A DNA stretch of 58,250 nucleotides from Saccharopolyspora shandongensis (GCF_900106995.1 NZ_FNOK01000043.1:23415-81664); one strand, 5' to 3'; positions 26,288 to 35,912 are shown, numbered from the stretch's first letter. Made by a program: numbers and translations. Notes: generated by a model from the letters alone, not told the origin.

Positions 26288-27484
26288 ATGCCGTCCCGAC
26301 TGATCAGACCGTTCACCGCGCGAACCACGTACCGCCGGTGGGTGCACCTGATCCTCGGGGCCGTCCTGGCCGTCCCGTCCCTGGCGGTGGCCTGGACGGT
26401 GCTCGGGCCGCTGCTGGGCCCGGGCATCGGGCTCGGGCTCCCGCCCGTCGTGGTCGGTCTCGCGCAGGGCGCCTTCGTCGTGCTCGCCGTGGTGGCCACC
26501 GGGTTGCTGCCTGCGACGCGGTCGCTGTCGGGAGCCGCGGCGAAGGCGCTGCTCGGGCTGCCGGAAACGGGCACCGCCGACACCTGGCCGGACCGGTGGC
26601 GGACCGTTTGCTGGCTGGCCGTCCACCTGGTGCTCGGCTCCGGTGTCGGCCTGCTGACTCTGATCGTGCCGCCGTTCATCCTGATCCTGTTCGCCGACCC
26701 GCTGCTGCACCTGCCGCCCGAGCTCACCGGCATCCCGCTGTACCGGGCGCTCGGCATCGGGCACTGGTGGGCACCGCTGGTCGGCGCTGGCCTGATCGTC
26801 GCGGGCTTCCACCTGGTCGCGGCGGTCGGCGCGGCGCTGGCCCGGCTCGCTCCGGCATTGCTGGGCCCGTCCGAGCACGAGCGGCTGCGGCGCCAGGTCG
26901 AGGAGCTGTCCGAGCGGAACCGGATCGCCTCCGAGCTGCACGACTCGGTCGGACACGTGCTGAACGTCGTTGCGCTGCAAGCGAGTGCGGCGAACCGGGT
27001 GCTGGACAGCGACCCCGCCTTCGCCCGGGAGGCGCTCGCGGTGATCGCGGATTCGACGCGAACCGCCCTCGCCGACCTGGATCGCGCGCTGGGCAGCCTG
27101 CGATCCTCCACTTCGGACTACCCGGGCTTGGCAGACCTCGACGACCTGGTCCGCTCCACCGAGCTGGCCGGCCTGGCGGTGCGCCTCGAAGTCCAGGGCG
27201 ACCCGAGCCCGGTCCCGCCGCAGGTAGGCCGCGAGACCTACCGCGCGATGCGCGAGGGTCTCTCCAACGCCTTGCGCCACGCGGGCCGGGCGGAGGCCGC
27301 GGTGCGGATCACCATCGACACCGGTGCACTGGAGCTGGAGATCATCAACCTCCTGGGCTCGTCGGCTCCCGGTCACGGCTTGGGTCTGAGCGGCATCAAA
27401 CGCCGAGCGAAGGCTCTCGGCGGCCACGCCGAAGGCGCCGCGCACGGCGACGACTGGCGGCTCCACGTCCATCTTCCCTGGTGA
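26288..27484 (+). CDS. NarL-type sensor histidine kinase
   Basis: A 398-residue kinase: an N-terminal multi-pass sensor region (LILGAVLAVPSLAVAWTVLGPLLG and more), the HisKA_3 phospho-acceptor in RNRIASELHDSVGHVLNVV at about residues 212-230, and a short HATPase (REGLSNALRHAGRAEAAVRI, then GHGLGLSGIKRRAKALGG). The H-D-x-x-G-H pattern is that of DesK/NarX-like kinases. It is followed 58 bases later by its LuxR-type response regulator and preceded by a membrane protein, forming a three-gene unit. Confidence 0.92.
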   Translation: MPSRLIRPFTARTTYRRWVHLILGAVLAVPSLAVAWTVLGPLLGPGIGLGLPPVVVGLAQGAFVVLAVVATGLLPATRSLSGAAAKALLGLPETGTADTWPDRWRTVCWLAVHLVLGSGVGLLTLIVPPFILILFADPLLHLPPELTGIPLYRALGIGHWWAPLVGAGLIVAGFHLVAAVGAALARLAPALLGPSEHERLRRQVEELSERNRIASELHDSVGHVLNVVALQASAANRVLDSDPAFAREALAVIADSTRTALADLDRALGSLRSSTSDYPGLADLDDLVRSTELAGLAVRLEVQGDPSPVPPQVGRETYRAMREGLSNALRHAGRAEAAVRITIDTGALELEIINLLGSSAPGHGLGLSGIKRRAKALGGHAEGAAHGDDWRLHVHLPW

Positions 27485-27542
27485 ACCACTGTCCGCGCCG
27501 GGATGCGCCCGTGGCACAGCGCGGCGCAATACGCTCGGTGGC

Positions 27543-28193
27543 GTGAGCGAAGCCACGACCGTGCTGGTCGTCGACGACGAGCCGCTGATCCGTTCCGGGC
27601 TGCGGGCCCTCATCGATGCCGAACCCGACCTGACCGTCGTCGGGGAGGCCGCCGACGGCGCCGAGGTCGTCCCGCTGGTGCGGCGGCTGCGGCCGGACGT
27701 CGTGCTGATGGACGTCCGGATGCCCGGCGTCGACGGAATCCAGGCCACCACCGCGATCCTGGATTCGGTGCCGGAGCCGCCGCGCATCGTCGTGATCACC
27801 ACCTTCGAGCACGACGACCACGTCTACGGTGCGCTGCGCGCCGGCGCGACCGGGTTCCTGCTCAAGCGCTGCCAGCCCGAGGAGCTCGCGCAGGCCATCC
27901 GGATCGCGGCGCGCGGCGAATCGCTGCTGTTCCCGGTCGCGATCCGCCGACTGGCCGCGCCGCACCGCGCGAGCCGCCCGCAGGTCGAGCTCACCGAGCG
28001 GGAAGCCGAGGTCCTCCGCCTGGTGGCGCGCGGGATGTCCAACGGCGAGATCGCCGCCGAGCTGTTCATCGGCGTGCAAACCGTCAAGACCCACGTCGGC
28101 AACGTGCTGGCCAAGCTCGGCGCCCGGGACCGCACGCAAGCAGTCGTGTTCGCCTACGAGTCGGGCTTCATCAGCGTGTCCGATTCCCGCTAG
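27543..28193 (+). CDS. NarL/LuxR-family response regulator
   Basis: A 216-residue regulator: receiver domain with DDE near residue 10, phospho-acceptor D in LMDVRMPG and a conserved K in FLLKRCQP; C-terminal LuxR helix-turn-helix LTEREAEVLRLVARGMSNGEIAAELFIGVQTVKTHVGNVLAKLGARDRTQAVVFAYESG. It starts at GTG 27543. It pairs with the kinase at 26288. The following gene, ada-alkA, starts only 33 bases later, so read-through is possible. Confidence 0.94.
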   Translation: MSEATTVLVVDDEPLIRSGLRALIDAEPDLTVVGEAADGAEVVPLVRRLRPDVVLMDVRMPGVDGIQATTAILDSVPEPPRIVVITTFEHDDHVYGALRAGATGFLLKRCQPEELAQAIRIAARGESLLFPVAIRRLAAPHRASRPQVELTEREAEVLRLVARGMSNGEIAAELFIGVQTVKTHVGNVLAKLGARDRTQAVVFAYESGFISVSDSR

Positions 28194-28226
28194 TACCGGT
28201 GTCGGTCCGCTGGCACCATCGAAGAC

Positions 28227-29705
28227 ATGCTGGTGGGAACAGAAGAAGCACTCCGGGCCGTAGCCTCGCGCGATGCGCGCTTCGACGGCTGCTTCATCCA
28301 CGCCGTGCGCACCACGGGCATCTACTGCCGCCCGTCGTGCCCGGCACGCACGCCGAAGCCCGACAACAGCCTGTTCTACCCGACGGCCGCCGCCGCGCAA
28401 GCCGCCGGCTTCCGCGCCTGCCGCCGATGCCTGCCGGACGCCGTGCCGGGGTCGCCGGAGTGGAACCTGCGCGCCGATCTCGCCGGCCGCGCAATGCGGC
28501 TGATCAGCGACGGCGTCGTGGATCGCTGCGGGGTGCGCGGGCTCGCCGACCAGCTCGGCTACTCGGAACGGCACCTGACCAGGGTGCTCACCGCCGAGCT
28601 CGGCGCCGGGCCGCTCGGGCTCGCGCGGGCGCACCGCGCGCACTCGGCGCGGATCCTGATCGAGACCACCACGATCCCGTTCGGCGACGTGGCGTTCGCT
28701 GCCGGATTCTCCAGCCTGCGCCAGTTCAACGACACGCTGCGCGAGGTCTTCGGCGTGACCCCGACGGCGATGCGCGGGCGCGCGCAGCGGCGCAGCGAGG
28801 CCCGCGGCAGCGCCGGTGCCGTCCAGCTGCGCCTGCCGTTCCGGGCTCCCTGCGATGTGCCAGGCGTGCTGCGGTTCCTCGGCGAACGAGCGCTGACCGG
28901 CCTGGAAGATGCCGGGCCGGACCACTACACGCGCGCGCTGCGCCTGCCGTACGGCACCGGAATCGCCACGCTCCGACCGCACGAGAAGTACGTCGCCTGC
29001 ACGCTGCGGCTCACGGACCTGCGCGATCTCGGCAGCGCGGTGTCCCGGCTGCGGCGCCTGCTCGACCTCGACGCCGATCCGGCCGCGATCGGCGAAGCGC
29101 TCGGCGCCGACCCGGCGCTGCGGTCGGCCATCGCGCGGACGCCCGGGGTTCGGGTGCCGGGCAGCGTCGACGGGCTGGAGGTCCTGGTCCGCGCCGTGAT
29201 CGGCCAGCAGATCTCGGTGGCGGCGGCGCGCAAGACGACGGAGCGGCTGGTTACCGCGCTGGGCGAGCCGCTGGCCCACCCGGAAGGTGCGGTGACGACG
29301 CTCTTCCCGACGCCGGAGGTCCTCGCGGAGCGGGCGCTGGAAGTCCTGCCCGGTCCGCGGCGGCGGGCGGAGACCGTCCGCGCAGTCGCGGCGGCCGTCG
29401 CCGACGGAAGCCTCGCGCTGCACACCGGACGAGACGAAGCCGAGCTGCGGGAAGATCTGGAGAGCATCCGCGGCATCGGCCCGTGGACGTCGAGCTACGT
29501 CGCCATGCGCGTGCTGGGCTCCCCAGATGTGCTGTTGACCGGTGATCTCGCGCTGCGACGGGGCGCAGGGGCCCTCGGGCTGTCCGAAGACCCGGCGGCG
29601 ATCCAAGCGCATGCGCGGCGCTGGAGCCCGTGGCGCTCCTACGCCGGCGTGCTCCTGTGGGAGGCGGCCGCCGACGCCACGTCGCAGTTGCAGCTCGCTT
29701 CCTGA
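28227..29705 (+). CDS. AdaA-AlkA fusion: methyl-phosphotriester sensor/activator with 3-methyladenine glycosylase
   Basis: A 492-residue adaptive-response protein. Residues 1-75: Ada metal-binding domain with zinc/methyl-acceptor cysteines in GIYCRPSC and CRRC. About 80-190: AraC-type helix-turn-helix (LADQLGYSERHLTRVLTAELG, FAAGFSSLRQFNDTLREVFG). About 195-490: AlkA N-domain and HhH-GPD glycosylase, with the helix-hairpin-helix LESIRGIGPWTSSYVAMRVLG and the catalytic aspartate in LLTGDLALRRG. It senses and repairs alkylated DNA and should activate itself and the next gene, ogt. Confidence 0.94.
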   Translation: MLVGTEEALRAVASRDARFDGCFIHAVRTTGIYCRPSCPARTPKPDNSLFYPTAAAAQAAGFRACRRCLPDAVPGSPEWNLRADLAGRAMRLISDGVVDRCGVRGLADQLGYSERHLTRVLTAELGAGPLGLARAHRAHSARILIETTTIPFGDVAFAAGFSSLRQFNDTLREVFGVTPTAMRGRAQRRSEARGSAGAVQLRLPFRAPCDVPGVLRFLGERALTGLEDAGPDHYTRALRLPYGTGIATLRPHEKYVACTLRLTDLRDLGSAVSRLRRLLDLDADPAAIGEALGADPALRSAIARTPGVRVPGSVDGLEVLVRAVIGQQISVAAARKTTERLVTALGEPLAHPEGAVTTLFPTPEVLAERALEVLPGPRRRAETVRAVAAAVADGSLALHTGRDEAELREDLESIRGIGPWTSSYVAMRVLGSPDVLLTGDLALRRGAGALGLSEDPAAIQAHARRWSPWRSYAGVLLWEAAADATSQLQLAS

Positions 29706-29733
29706 CCCGGCCGCAGAACCATTGGAGAGAAGA

Positions 29734-30231
29734 ATGATCAGCTGGTCCACTGAGGACACTCCGGCCGGCCCGTTCACCGCCGTGGTCGACGCCGACGGTG
29801 CCGTCCTCGCCTCCGGCTGGACGGCCCGCCTGGACGAGCTCGTACCGCTGGTGTCCCGCGAGCTCCTGCCCGGACCACCGCGCGAAGTAGCGGATCTCGG
29901 CGCGGTCACCCGCGCGATCCGCGACTACCACGCAGGTGACCTGCGCGCGGTCGACGAGATTCCGGTGCGGCAGCGCTCCGGGGAGTTCCTCGAACACGCC
30001 TGGCAGGTGCTGCGGAAGGTCCCGGCCGGTGAGCCCGTGAGCTACGCGGAACTAGCCGCGCTGGCGGGGCGCCCTCAGGCGTTCCGCGCAGCGGCAGCGG
30101 CCTGCGCCCGCAACGCGGCGGCGCTGTTCGTGCCGTGCCACCGGGTGCTGCGCAGCGACGGCTCCCTGGGCGGCTTCCGCTGGGGCCTCCCGGCCAAGCG
30201 CTGGCTCCTCGACCACGAGACCACCACCTGA
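29734..30231 (+). CDS. ogt: Methylated-DNA-[protein]-cysteine S-methyltransferase
   Basis: A 165-residue O6-alkylguanine-DNA alkyltransferase, which transfers the alkyl group to its own cysteine. The acceptor is in VPCHRVLRSDGSLGGFRWG; the DNA-binding helix is VSYAELAALAGRPQAFRAAAAACARN. The N-terminal ferredoxin-like part starts MISWSTEDTPAGPF. GGAGAGAAG precedes the ATG. It follows the AdaA-AlkA gene by 28 bases and is probably in the same operon, so the classical Ada/AlkA/Ogt activities are split over two proteins here. Confidence 0.94.
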   Translation: MISWSTEDTPAGPFTAVVDADGAVLASGWTARLDELVPLVSRELLPGPPREVADLGAVTRAIRDYHAGDLRAVDEIPVRQRSGEFLEHAWQVLRKVPAGEPVSYAELAALAGRPQAFRAAAAACARNAAALFVPCHRVLRSDGSLGGFRWGLPAKRWLLDHETTT

Positions 30232-30241
30232 CCGGCCCGAC

Positions 30242-30403
30242 GGGTTCCCCGATCTTGCCTGAAATCGGGAACCCCCATCGGAAGGGCACCGGAAGAACGA
30301 GGCTCAGATTTCGCCTGAAGTCGGAGCCTCTCCCGGAGTGCCCGGCGGGGCGCACGGTTCCCAAAGGGGTGCGTTTCAGGTGGTCGCGTGTAGCACGTGA
30401 CCG
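30242..30403. repeat. Cluster of related hairpins between ogt and sbcC
   Basis: The gap between the convergent stops (30232-30519) is full of dyads. Hairpin I (30242-30274) and hairpin II (30299-30330) have different stems but the same core, GCCTGAA followed by A/G-TCGG. Hairpin III at about 30382-30403 has arms resembling GGTC.CGTG and CACG.GACC around TAG. They probably terminate both operons. The shared core suggests duplication of one element. Confidence 0.55.
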
Positions 30404-30519
30404 CCTGGAGCACAGGGCGTCGAAATCGCCACCGGCACCACGCGACTTCGGGTGAGCCGCGGCGGAGCCGTTCTGAAACGACTTCCGAGAGCTGTGCGGA
30501 AGTGGGGTGCCCGAGGCGG

Positions 30520-33471
30520 TCAGGTCTGGAGTTCCAGGGTGGAGCCGTCGCGGGACTTGCGGACCCGGAGCCGCACCGAGATCCGTTGGCGCATCTCCTC
30601 GACGTGGGACACGAGGCCGACGACCCGGCCGCCGGCCCGCAGGTCGTCGAGGGTGTCCATCACCAGGTCGAGGGTGTCGGCGTCGAGCGTTCCGAACCCC
30701 TCGTCGATGAACAACGTGTCCAGCAGCGCGCCGCCGGTCTCGGCGGCGACCACATCGGCCAGCCCGAGTGCCAGCGAAAGCGACGCGAGGAACGACTCGC
30801 CGCCGGAGAGCGTCTTCGCGGGCCGGACCTTCCCGGAGTAGTCGTCGAGCACGTCCAGCCCGAGCCCGCCACGGGTGCCCCGCGCCCCGGCCGCATCGGA
30901 ATGCACGAACGAGTACCGGCCGCCGCTCATCCGCTGCAGCCGCCGGGTGGCCGCGATGGCCACCTCCTCCAACCGCGCGGCCAGCACGTACGCGCGCAGC
31001 GACATCTTCCGCGCGTTCTGCCCGCGGCCGTTGACCACGTCCGCCAACGCCTCCAGCTCGGCGTGCTCCGCCAACGCCGGCCCGAGCTCCGCCCACGCTC
31101 CGCGCAGTCGCTCCGCGAGCTGCGCGATGTCGCGCTGCCGCTGCTCGGCGCGATGCGCCAACGCAGCCGAGCGCTCCGCCGCTTCGCGGGCTACGACGGC
31201 GGCCTCGGTGGCCTCTTCGAGGCCCACCTCGGCGTCGGCGTCCACGCCGAACAGCTCCGCGCTGGCCAGCGCTGCGCGGGCGCCTGCGGCGCGTTCTTCG
31301 ACCTCGGCGATCGCCTCGGCGAGCTGGGCGATCCGGTCGTCACCGCGTTCGGCGGCCAGCGCGGCTGCCGCGTCGTCGAAGCCCGCCGCGGTGGCGGCTT
31401 CGGCCAGGGCGGTTTCCTGTTCGGCCAGGCGGTGTTCGGCGTCGTCCCTGCTCGTCCGGGCTGCTGCGAGTTGTTCGAGGCGGGCGGCGATGTCCAGCAG
31501 GTGCGCTCGCCGGTCGGCGATGCTCGGGAAGTCGGCGCGCCCTTCGCGCAGCCTGGCCTCGCGTTCGTCCACTGTGGCCGAAAGCGAGGCCTGTTCGCTG
31601 CGGGCTGCCACGACTCGGGTTCGCACCTTCGACAGCTGCTCGCTCAGGCGCTCAGTGGATTCTTCGAGCTCAGCGAGGTTCTTGGTGCGTTGCGGTAGCT
31701 CCGCGGCGGTCTTCTGGAGCGCGTCGCGCTCGGCTCTGAGCTCGGCGATTTCAGCGGCGAGGTCCGCCTCGGTGTGATCGCCGAGGCGTTCTGCCAGGTT
31801 GTCGACGTGCTGTTGGGCTCGTTGCGCTTCTGCCGTGGCCTTTTCCCGCCGGGTGGCGGCGCGCTGCTCCTCGGTTTGGGCGTTGTCCTCGTCCTCGGCT
31901 CGCACCGGGGCGTCGATCTGTTCGCCGGGCGCCGGGTGTTCCGCGGAGCCGCAGACCGGGCACGGTTCGCCGGGCGAGAGCCGGGCCGCGAGTTCGGCGG
32001 CCATCCCGGCGAGCCTGCGGGCCCGGAGATCTTGCAGCAGGTCGCGAGCCTGCTGGTGGACGTCGATGGCCTGCTGCGCTCGGGCCGTCGCCGACGCGAG
32101 TTCCTTCTGCGCGCCGGGCAGTTCTCGCGCGGTCCGCAGCAACGCGGCGACCTCGGTGCCGCGCGCTTGCACGGTTTCCAGCCGCAGTTCCGCGTGCTTC
32201 GCCTCTTCGACCTGCTGCCGCGCGGTGCTGATGCGCTCGGGCAGGGTTGCCTGCTGCCCGACGAGCGCGGTTTCCAGGGTCTCGTCCGATGCCAGCCGCT
32301 CGGCCAGGGATGCGAGCTTCTGGCGATCGGTTTCCTGTTGCTGCGCCTCGGGAATCAGGTGCGCGAGGCCACCCGCTTCCTCACGCCTGGTGCCCGCGAG
32401 CGAACGCAGTTCGGGCAGCGGTGTTTCGGCGTCCAGCTCGCAGCTCGCGGCCGCAGCGGATACCGCGGCCCGTGCTTTGTCGCGTTCCTGCTCCGCTCGC
32501 AGCACGGCATTCCGGGCCGCGAGCACCGGAACAGCGCGTTGCGCCGCTTCCCACTCCGCGCGCCAGGCGCCGTGCTGGTCCTGCTGTTCACCGATCTCGG
32601 CAAGGGTCGCGTTGGCCTGCCGCACCCGGCGGATCTTCGCGGCCAGCTCGCGGCGCTCGGTCAGCTTCGCGTCGGCCGCTTCCCGCTCGCGCCGCAGGCG
32701 CGAGTGCTCGGCCTGCGTGCCCTCCATATCGCGAACGGATCGCTTTTCGATGTCCTCCAACCAGGTCTGCTCGTCCGCGCCGGCATCCGGCTCCGCGCCC
32801 GAGACCTGCGAGACGCGCGCGAGCAGCTCGCGGACCCGCAGCGTCTGCTCCTCGACGCCGCGCCCGCGCTCCCGGCGGCGTTCGACGAACCAGCGCTCGA
32901 CCTCGCCGAACCGCTGGGTGCCGAACAGCTTCTCCAGCAACTTCTCGCGCTCGGCGGTGTCCGAGCGCAGGAACTTGGCGAACTCGCCCTGCGGCAGCAT
33001 CACGACCTGGAAGAACTGGTCGACCGTCATGCCCAGCAGGCGCTGCACCGTGCGCCCGACCTCGTCGATGCGCGTCAGGCCCTCCGGCGGCTGCTCAGTG
33101 GGCGCGCCGTCGACCCAGGTCAGCGAGGCCTTCGCCTGCTGCGTGGTGTAGCCGTCGCCGCGCTTCTTCGGCCGCTGGTACTCCGGGCTGCGCTCCAGCC
33201 GCAGCCGCTGCCCCTGCACCGTCAGCTCCAGCACGACCTTGGTGATGGTGTCGGGTTTCGCGGTGTCGCAGCGCAGCCGCTTGACCTCGCCGCGCGCGCC
33301 CGGCACCGAACCGTAGAGCGCGAAGGCGACCGCATCCAGCAGCGTCGTCTTGCCCGCGCCGGTGTCGCCGTGCAGCAGGAACAGGCCGTCGCCGCCGAGC
33401 CGGTCGAAGTCCACCTCCTGGCGGTCGCGGTACGGGCCGAACGCGGTGACTTCCAGGCTGTGCAGTCTCAT
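30520..33471 (-). CDS. sbcC: Exonuclease subunit SbcC (Rad50-like)
   Basis: A 983-residue SMC-like ATPase, partner of SbcD in the MRN-type nuclease that opens DNA hairpins and processes blocked ends. Walker A is HGDTGAGKTTLLDAVAFALYG; long Glu/Arg-rich coiled coils surround the central zinc hook CPVCG (near residue 510); the C-terminal signature LSGGESFLASLSLALGLADVV and Walker B LFIDEGFGTLD complete the ABC head. Its ATG overlaps the sbcD TGA (ATGA). The 3' end converges on ogt. Confidence 0.96.
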   Translation of the reverse strand: MRLHSLEVTAFGPYRDRQEVDFDRLGGDGLFLLHGDTGAGKTTLLDAVAFALYGSVPGARGEVKRLRCDTAKPDTITKVVLELTVQGQRLRLERSPEYQRPKKRGDGYTTQQAKASLTWVDGAPTEQPPEGLTRIDEVGRTVQRLLGMTVDQFFQVVMLPQGEFAKFLRSDTAEREKLLEKLFGTQRFGEVERWFVERRRERGRGVEEQTLRVRELLARVSQVSGAEPDAGADEQTWLEDIEKRSVRDMEGTQAEHSRLRREREAADAKLTERRELAAKIRRVRQANATLAEIGEQQDQHGAWRAEWEAAQRAVPVLAARNAVLRAEQERDKARAAVSAAAASCELDAETPLPELRSLAGTRREEAGGLAHLIPEAQQQETDRQKLASLAERLASDETLETALVGQQATLPERISTARQQVEEAKHAELRLETVQARGTEVAALLRTARELPGAQKELASATARAQQAIDVHQQARDLLQDLRARRLAGMAAELAARLSPGEPCPVCGSAEHPAPGEQIDAPVRAEDEDNAQTEEQRAATRREKATAEAQRAQQHVDNLAERLGDHTEADLAAEIAELRAERDALQKTAAELPQRTKNLAELEESTERLSEQLSKVRTRVVAARSEQASLSATVDEREARLREGRADFPSIADRRAHLLDIAARLEQLAAARTSRDDAEHRLAEQETALAEAATAAGFDDAAAALAAERGDDRIAQLAEAIAEVEERAAGARAALASAELFGVDADAEVGLEEATEAAVVAREAAERSAALAHRAEQRQRDIAQLAERLRGAWAELGPALAEHAELEALADVVNGRGQNARKMSLRAYVLAARLEEVAIAATRRLQRMSGGRYSFVHSDAAGARGTRGGLGLDVLDDYSGKVRPAKTLSGGESFLASLSLALGLADVVAAETGGALLDTLFIDEGFGTLDADTLDLVMDTLDDLRAGGRVVGLVSHVEEMRQRISVRLRVRKSRDGSTLELQT

Positions 33472-34652
33472 TTCGCCCCCTCCGCCGCGGCGACCGCGCG
33501 CAGGGCCTCGTTGAGCAGCGCGCGTTCGGAATCGTTGGGGTCGCTGCCTCTGCAATCGGCCACGAACCTGGCGGCGAGCTCGTGGTCGTCGCGGCCGCGC
33601 ACGATCTCGGCGTAGTGCAACGGCGCCGTCGCGCGGCCGGTCGCCGGCTTCCACTCCAGGTGCACGGCGTGCGGAAAGCGCTGCTGCAGCCGCCGCATCG
33701 CCTCCAGCGGGCGCACCTCGTCGGTGAGCGTCGCCGAGAGGTAGCACTCCTCCAACGCCTCGTGCTCCGGCTCGGCGAGCAAGTCCTCCAGCAGCCCCTG
33801 GACCGTCGCCAGCCGCCGGGGTACCGGCAGTTCGCGCCGCTCCACGCCGGCCAGGCCGTCCGCGTCCAGATCGACCAGCCACACCGACTTGCGGTGCGCC
33901 GCTTCGGAGAACGAGTAGGCCAGCGGGCTGCCCGAATAGCGCAGGTGCTCGGCGAGCCGCTGCGGGCCGTGCAGGTGCCCCAGCGCGACGTAGTCGACGC
34001 CGTCGAACACCGAGCCCGGCACCTGCTCCACGCCGCCGACCGCGATGGTGCGCTCGGAATCGCTGCTGTCGCCGCCGGTGACGAAGGCGTGCGCCAGCAC
34101 CACCGAACGAGTCCTTTGTGGACGTTCGGCCAGTTCGGCGCGCACCCGGTTCATCGCTTCGGCGAGCACCGCCGTGTGGCCGCGCGACTCGATCTCGGCG
34201 CTGGCCCCGGGCACGTCGGCGCAGGTCTGCAGGGCGTGGCGCGCCGGGTCCGGTTCGAGGTACGGGATGCCGTAGAAGGCGACCGGGCCGTGCCGGTCGT
34301 CGATCACCACCGGCTCGTGCAGCCGGGCGATCTGGGTGCGCAGGTGCAGGCCGCCGGCCGCGGCGAACTCGGCGAACGCGCCCACCCGGGCCGCCGAGTC
34401 GTGGTTGCCCGAGGTGACCACCAGCTGGGCGCCCGCTTCGCGGATCTTGCCGAGCACCCGGACGCAGGTCTGCACCGCCTCGCCCGACGGCACCGCGCGG
34501 TCGTAGAGATCGCCCGCGACCACCACGACGTCGACCTGCTCGTCGACGACCAGGTCGGCCAGCCCGCCCAGGACGGCCTCCTGATCTCCGAGCAGGTCTC
34601 GGCCGTGGAACGTCCGTCCCACGTGCCAGTCGGAGGTGTGCAGCACTCGCAT
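33468..34652 (-). CDS. sbcD: Exonuclease subunit SbcD (Mre11-like)
   Basis: A 394-residue metallophosphoesterase nuclease. All phosphodiesterase motifs are visible: HTSDWHVGR, VAGDLYDR, VTSGNHDSAARVG, LAHAFVTGG, and ALGHLHGPQ. The C-terminal capping domain ends at the overlap with sbcC. ATG at 34650-34652 is chosen; the frame is open upstream to 34844 without family features. First gene of sbcDC, divergent from rmuC. Confidence 0.96.
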   Translation of the reverse strand: MRVLHTSDWHVGRTFHGRDLLGDQEAVLGGLADLVVDEQVDVVVVAGDLYDRAVPSGEAVQTCVRVLGKIREAGAQLVVTSGNHDSAARVGAFAEFAAAGGLHLRTQIARLHEPVVIDDRHGPVAFYGIPYLEPDPARHALQTCADVPGASAEIESRGHTAVLAEAMNRVRAELAERPQRTRSVVLAHAFVTGGDSSDSERTIAVGGVEQVPGSVFDGVDYVALGHLHGPQRLAEHLRYSGSPLAYSFSEAAHRKSVWLVDLDADGLAGVERRELPVPRRLATVQGLLEDLLAEPEHEALEECYLSATLTDEVRPLEAMRRLQQRFPHAVHLEWKPATGRATAPLHYAEIVRGRDDHELAARFVADCRGSDPNDSERALLNEALRAVAAAEGAK

Positions 34653-34741
34653 GAGCCCCAAGCTATCGACGCCCCCGCCGGACGGCGCAGACCCCCCACG
34701 CCGCTTCGGCGTGTCGTGCACCCCACGTCCTCCGAGTGACA

Positions 34742-34766
34742 CGGCGATCACCTCACGTGATCGCCG
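34742..34766. promoter_or_regulatory. Inverted repeat in the sbcD-rmuC divergent gap
   Basis: CGGCGATCAC-CTCAC-GTGATCGCCG, a perfect 10-bp inverted repeat, lies in the 273-base gap between the divergent sbcD and rmuC starts. It could be an operator for either gene. No LexA/SOS box of the classical form was recognised. Confidence 0.4.
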
Positions 34767-34925
34767 GGAGGCGCCGCAGACGATTTCACGAGGAACCGAC
34801 GTTCGCCCAGGTGACGGTCGACTCCTCGCGAACTCGCGGCGCACCGGCGGCGTGGCTGTGCGTGATGTTGTCGGGTGGGTCCGCCATCATTTGAGCTGCC
34901 ACGGCCACTACCGGACGGAGCTCAT

Positions 34926-35912
34926 GTGGGTACCGGCGTCCTGATCACCATCGTCGTCGTGCTGACGCTGTTGGTCGCGGCAGCGCTGATGCTGGTCTGG
35001 CGGCTGTACACGGACAGTGCACGCCGAGCCGACGAAGCGCTGCGTATGGTCGAGGCCGAGCGCGCCCGCACCGCCGAGCAGCAGGCCGCCCTCCGGCGCT
35101 ACGAAGTCGCGTTCGCGTCCATCACCGGCCGCGGCGAGCTCGGCGAGCAGGTTCTCGTGGAGACCGCGCGGTCGCTGGGGCTGCGCGAAGGAATCCACTT
35201 CACGCTGCAGACCGACCTCGCCGGCGGCGGCTCCGCACGCCCCGACATGGTGCTGTCCGTGGGCGGCGGGCGCCAGGTCCCCGTGGACGCCAAGGCGAGC
35301 CTCGCGGTGTGGGCCGAGGCGATGGAGACCGACGACCCCGAGGAACGCACCGACGCCCTGCGGGTGCACGTCCGCAACATCCGCTCCCGCGCCAATGAGC
35401 TCGCGGGCAAGGGCTACCAGAAGTGGGCCGACGCGATCTACGGCTCGATCATGTTCGTGCCATCCGACGCCGCCGTGATCGCCGCCCTCGACACCGACCC
35501 GCAGCTGCTCACCTGGCTGCTGGGCAAGCGGGTCTTCCTCTGCGGGCCAACTGGTTTCGCGGTGCTGGCGTCGGCGTCGATGTTCGCCGCGACGGAACGC
35601 ACGATCGCCGAGGACATCGAGCAGGTGCGCGCCCACTCGGTCCGCGCCCAGCGCGCGGCGTCCAACGCGGTGGAAGCGGTGAACCTCTCCAGCACGCACC
35701 TGCAGCGCTTCGTCTCGGCCCGCCGCCGCGAGCTCGACGCGCTGGAGTCGTTCCGCAGCACGGTCCAGCCGCTGGCCGAAGCAGCGGGCTCCGGCGACAT
35801 CGGAACCATCCGCCACGACGAGGACGGCCTGGTCAACGGCTCGCTCCCGGCGCGGGAAGGGCTCGATGCGGCCCAGCCGCTCGTCCGGGACCGGGAGACC
35901 GAGCGGTTCTGA
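34926..35912 (+). CDS. rmuC: RmuC-domain DNA recombination protein
   Basis: A 328-residue membrane-tethered protein: one N-terminal transmembrane helix (GVLITIVVVLTLLVAAALMLVWRL), a short coiled coil, then the RmuC nuclease-like domain (GRGELGEQVLVETARSLGLREGIHF, PDMVLSVGGGRQVPVDAKASLAVW, GSIMFVPSDAAVIAAL, TGFAVLASASMF). RmuC family proteins limit inversions at short inverted repeats, which fits its place next to sbcCD. GTG at 34926 follows GGAG; it is shorter than E. coli RmuC. Confidence 0.9.
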   Translation: MGTGVLITIVVVLTLLVAAALMLVWRLYTDSARRADEALRMVEAERARTAEQQAALRRYEVAFASITGRGELGEQVLVETARSLGLREGIHFTLQTDLAGGGSARPDMVLSVGGGRQVPVDAKASLAVWAEAMETDDPEERTDALRVHVRNIRSRANELAGKGYQKWADAIYGSIMFVPSDAAVIAALDTDPQLLTWLLGKRVFLCGPTGFAVLASASMFAATERTIAEDIEQVRAHSVRAQRAASNAVEAVNLSSTHLQRFVSARRRELDALESFRSTVQPLAEAAGSGDIGTIRHDEDGLVNGSLPAREGLDAAQPLVRDRETERF

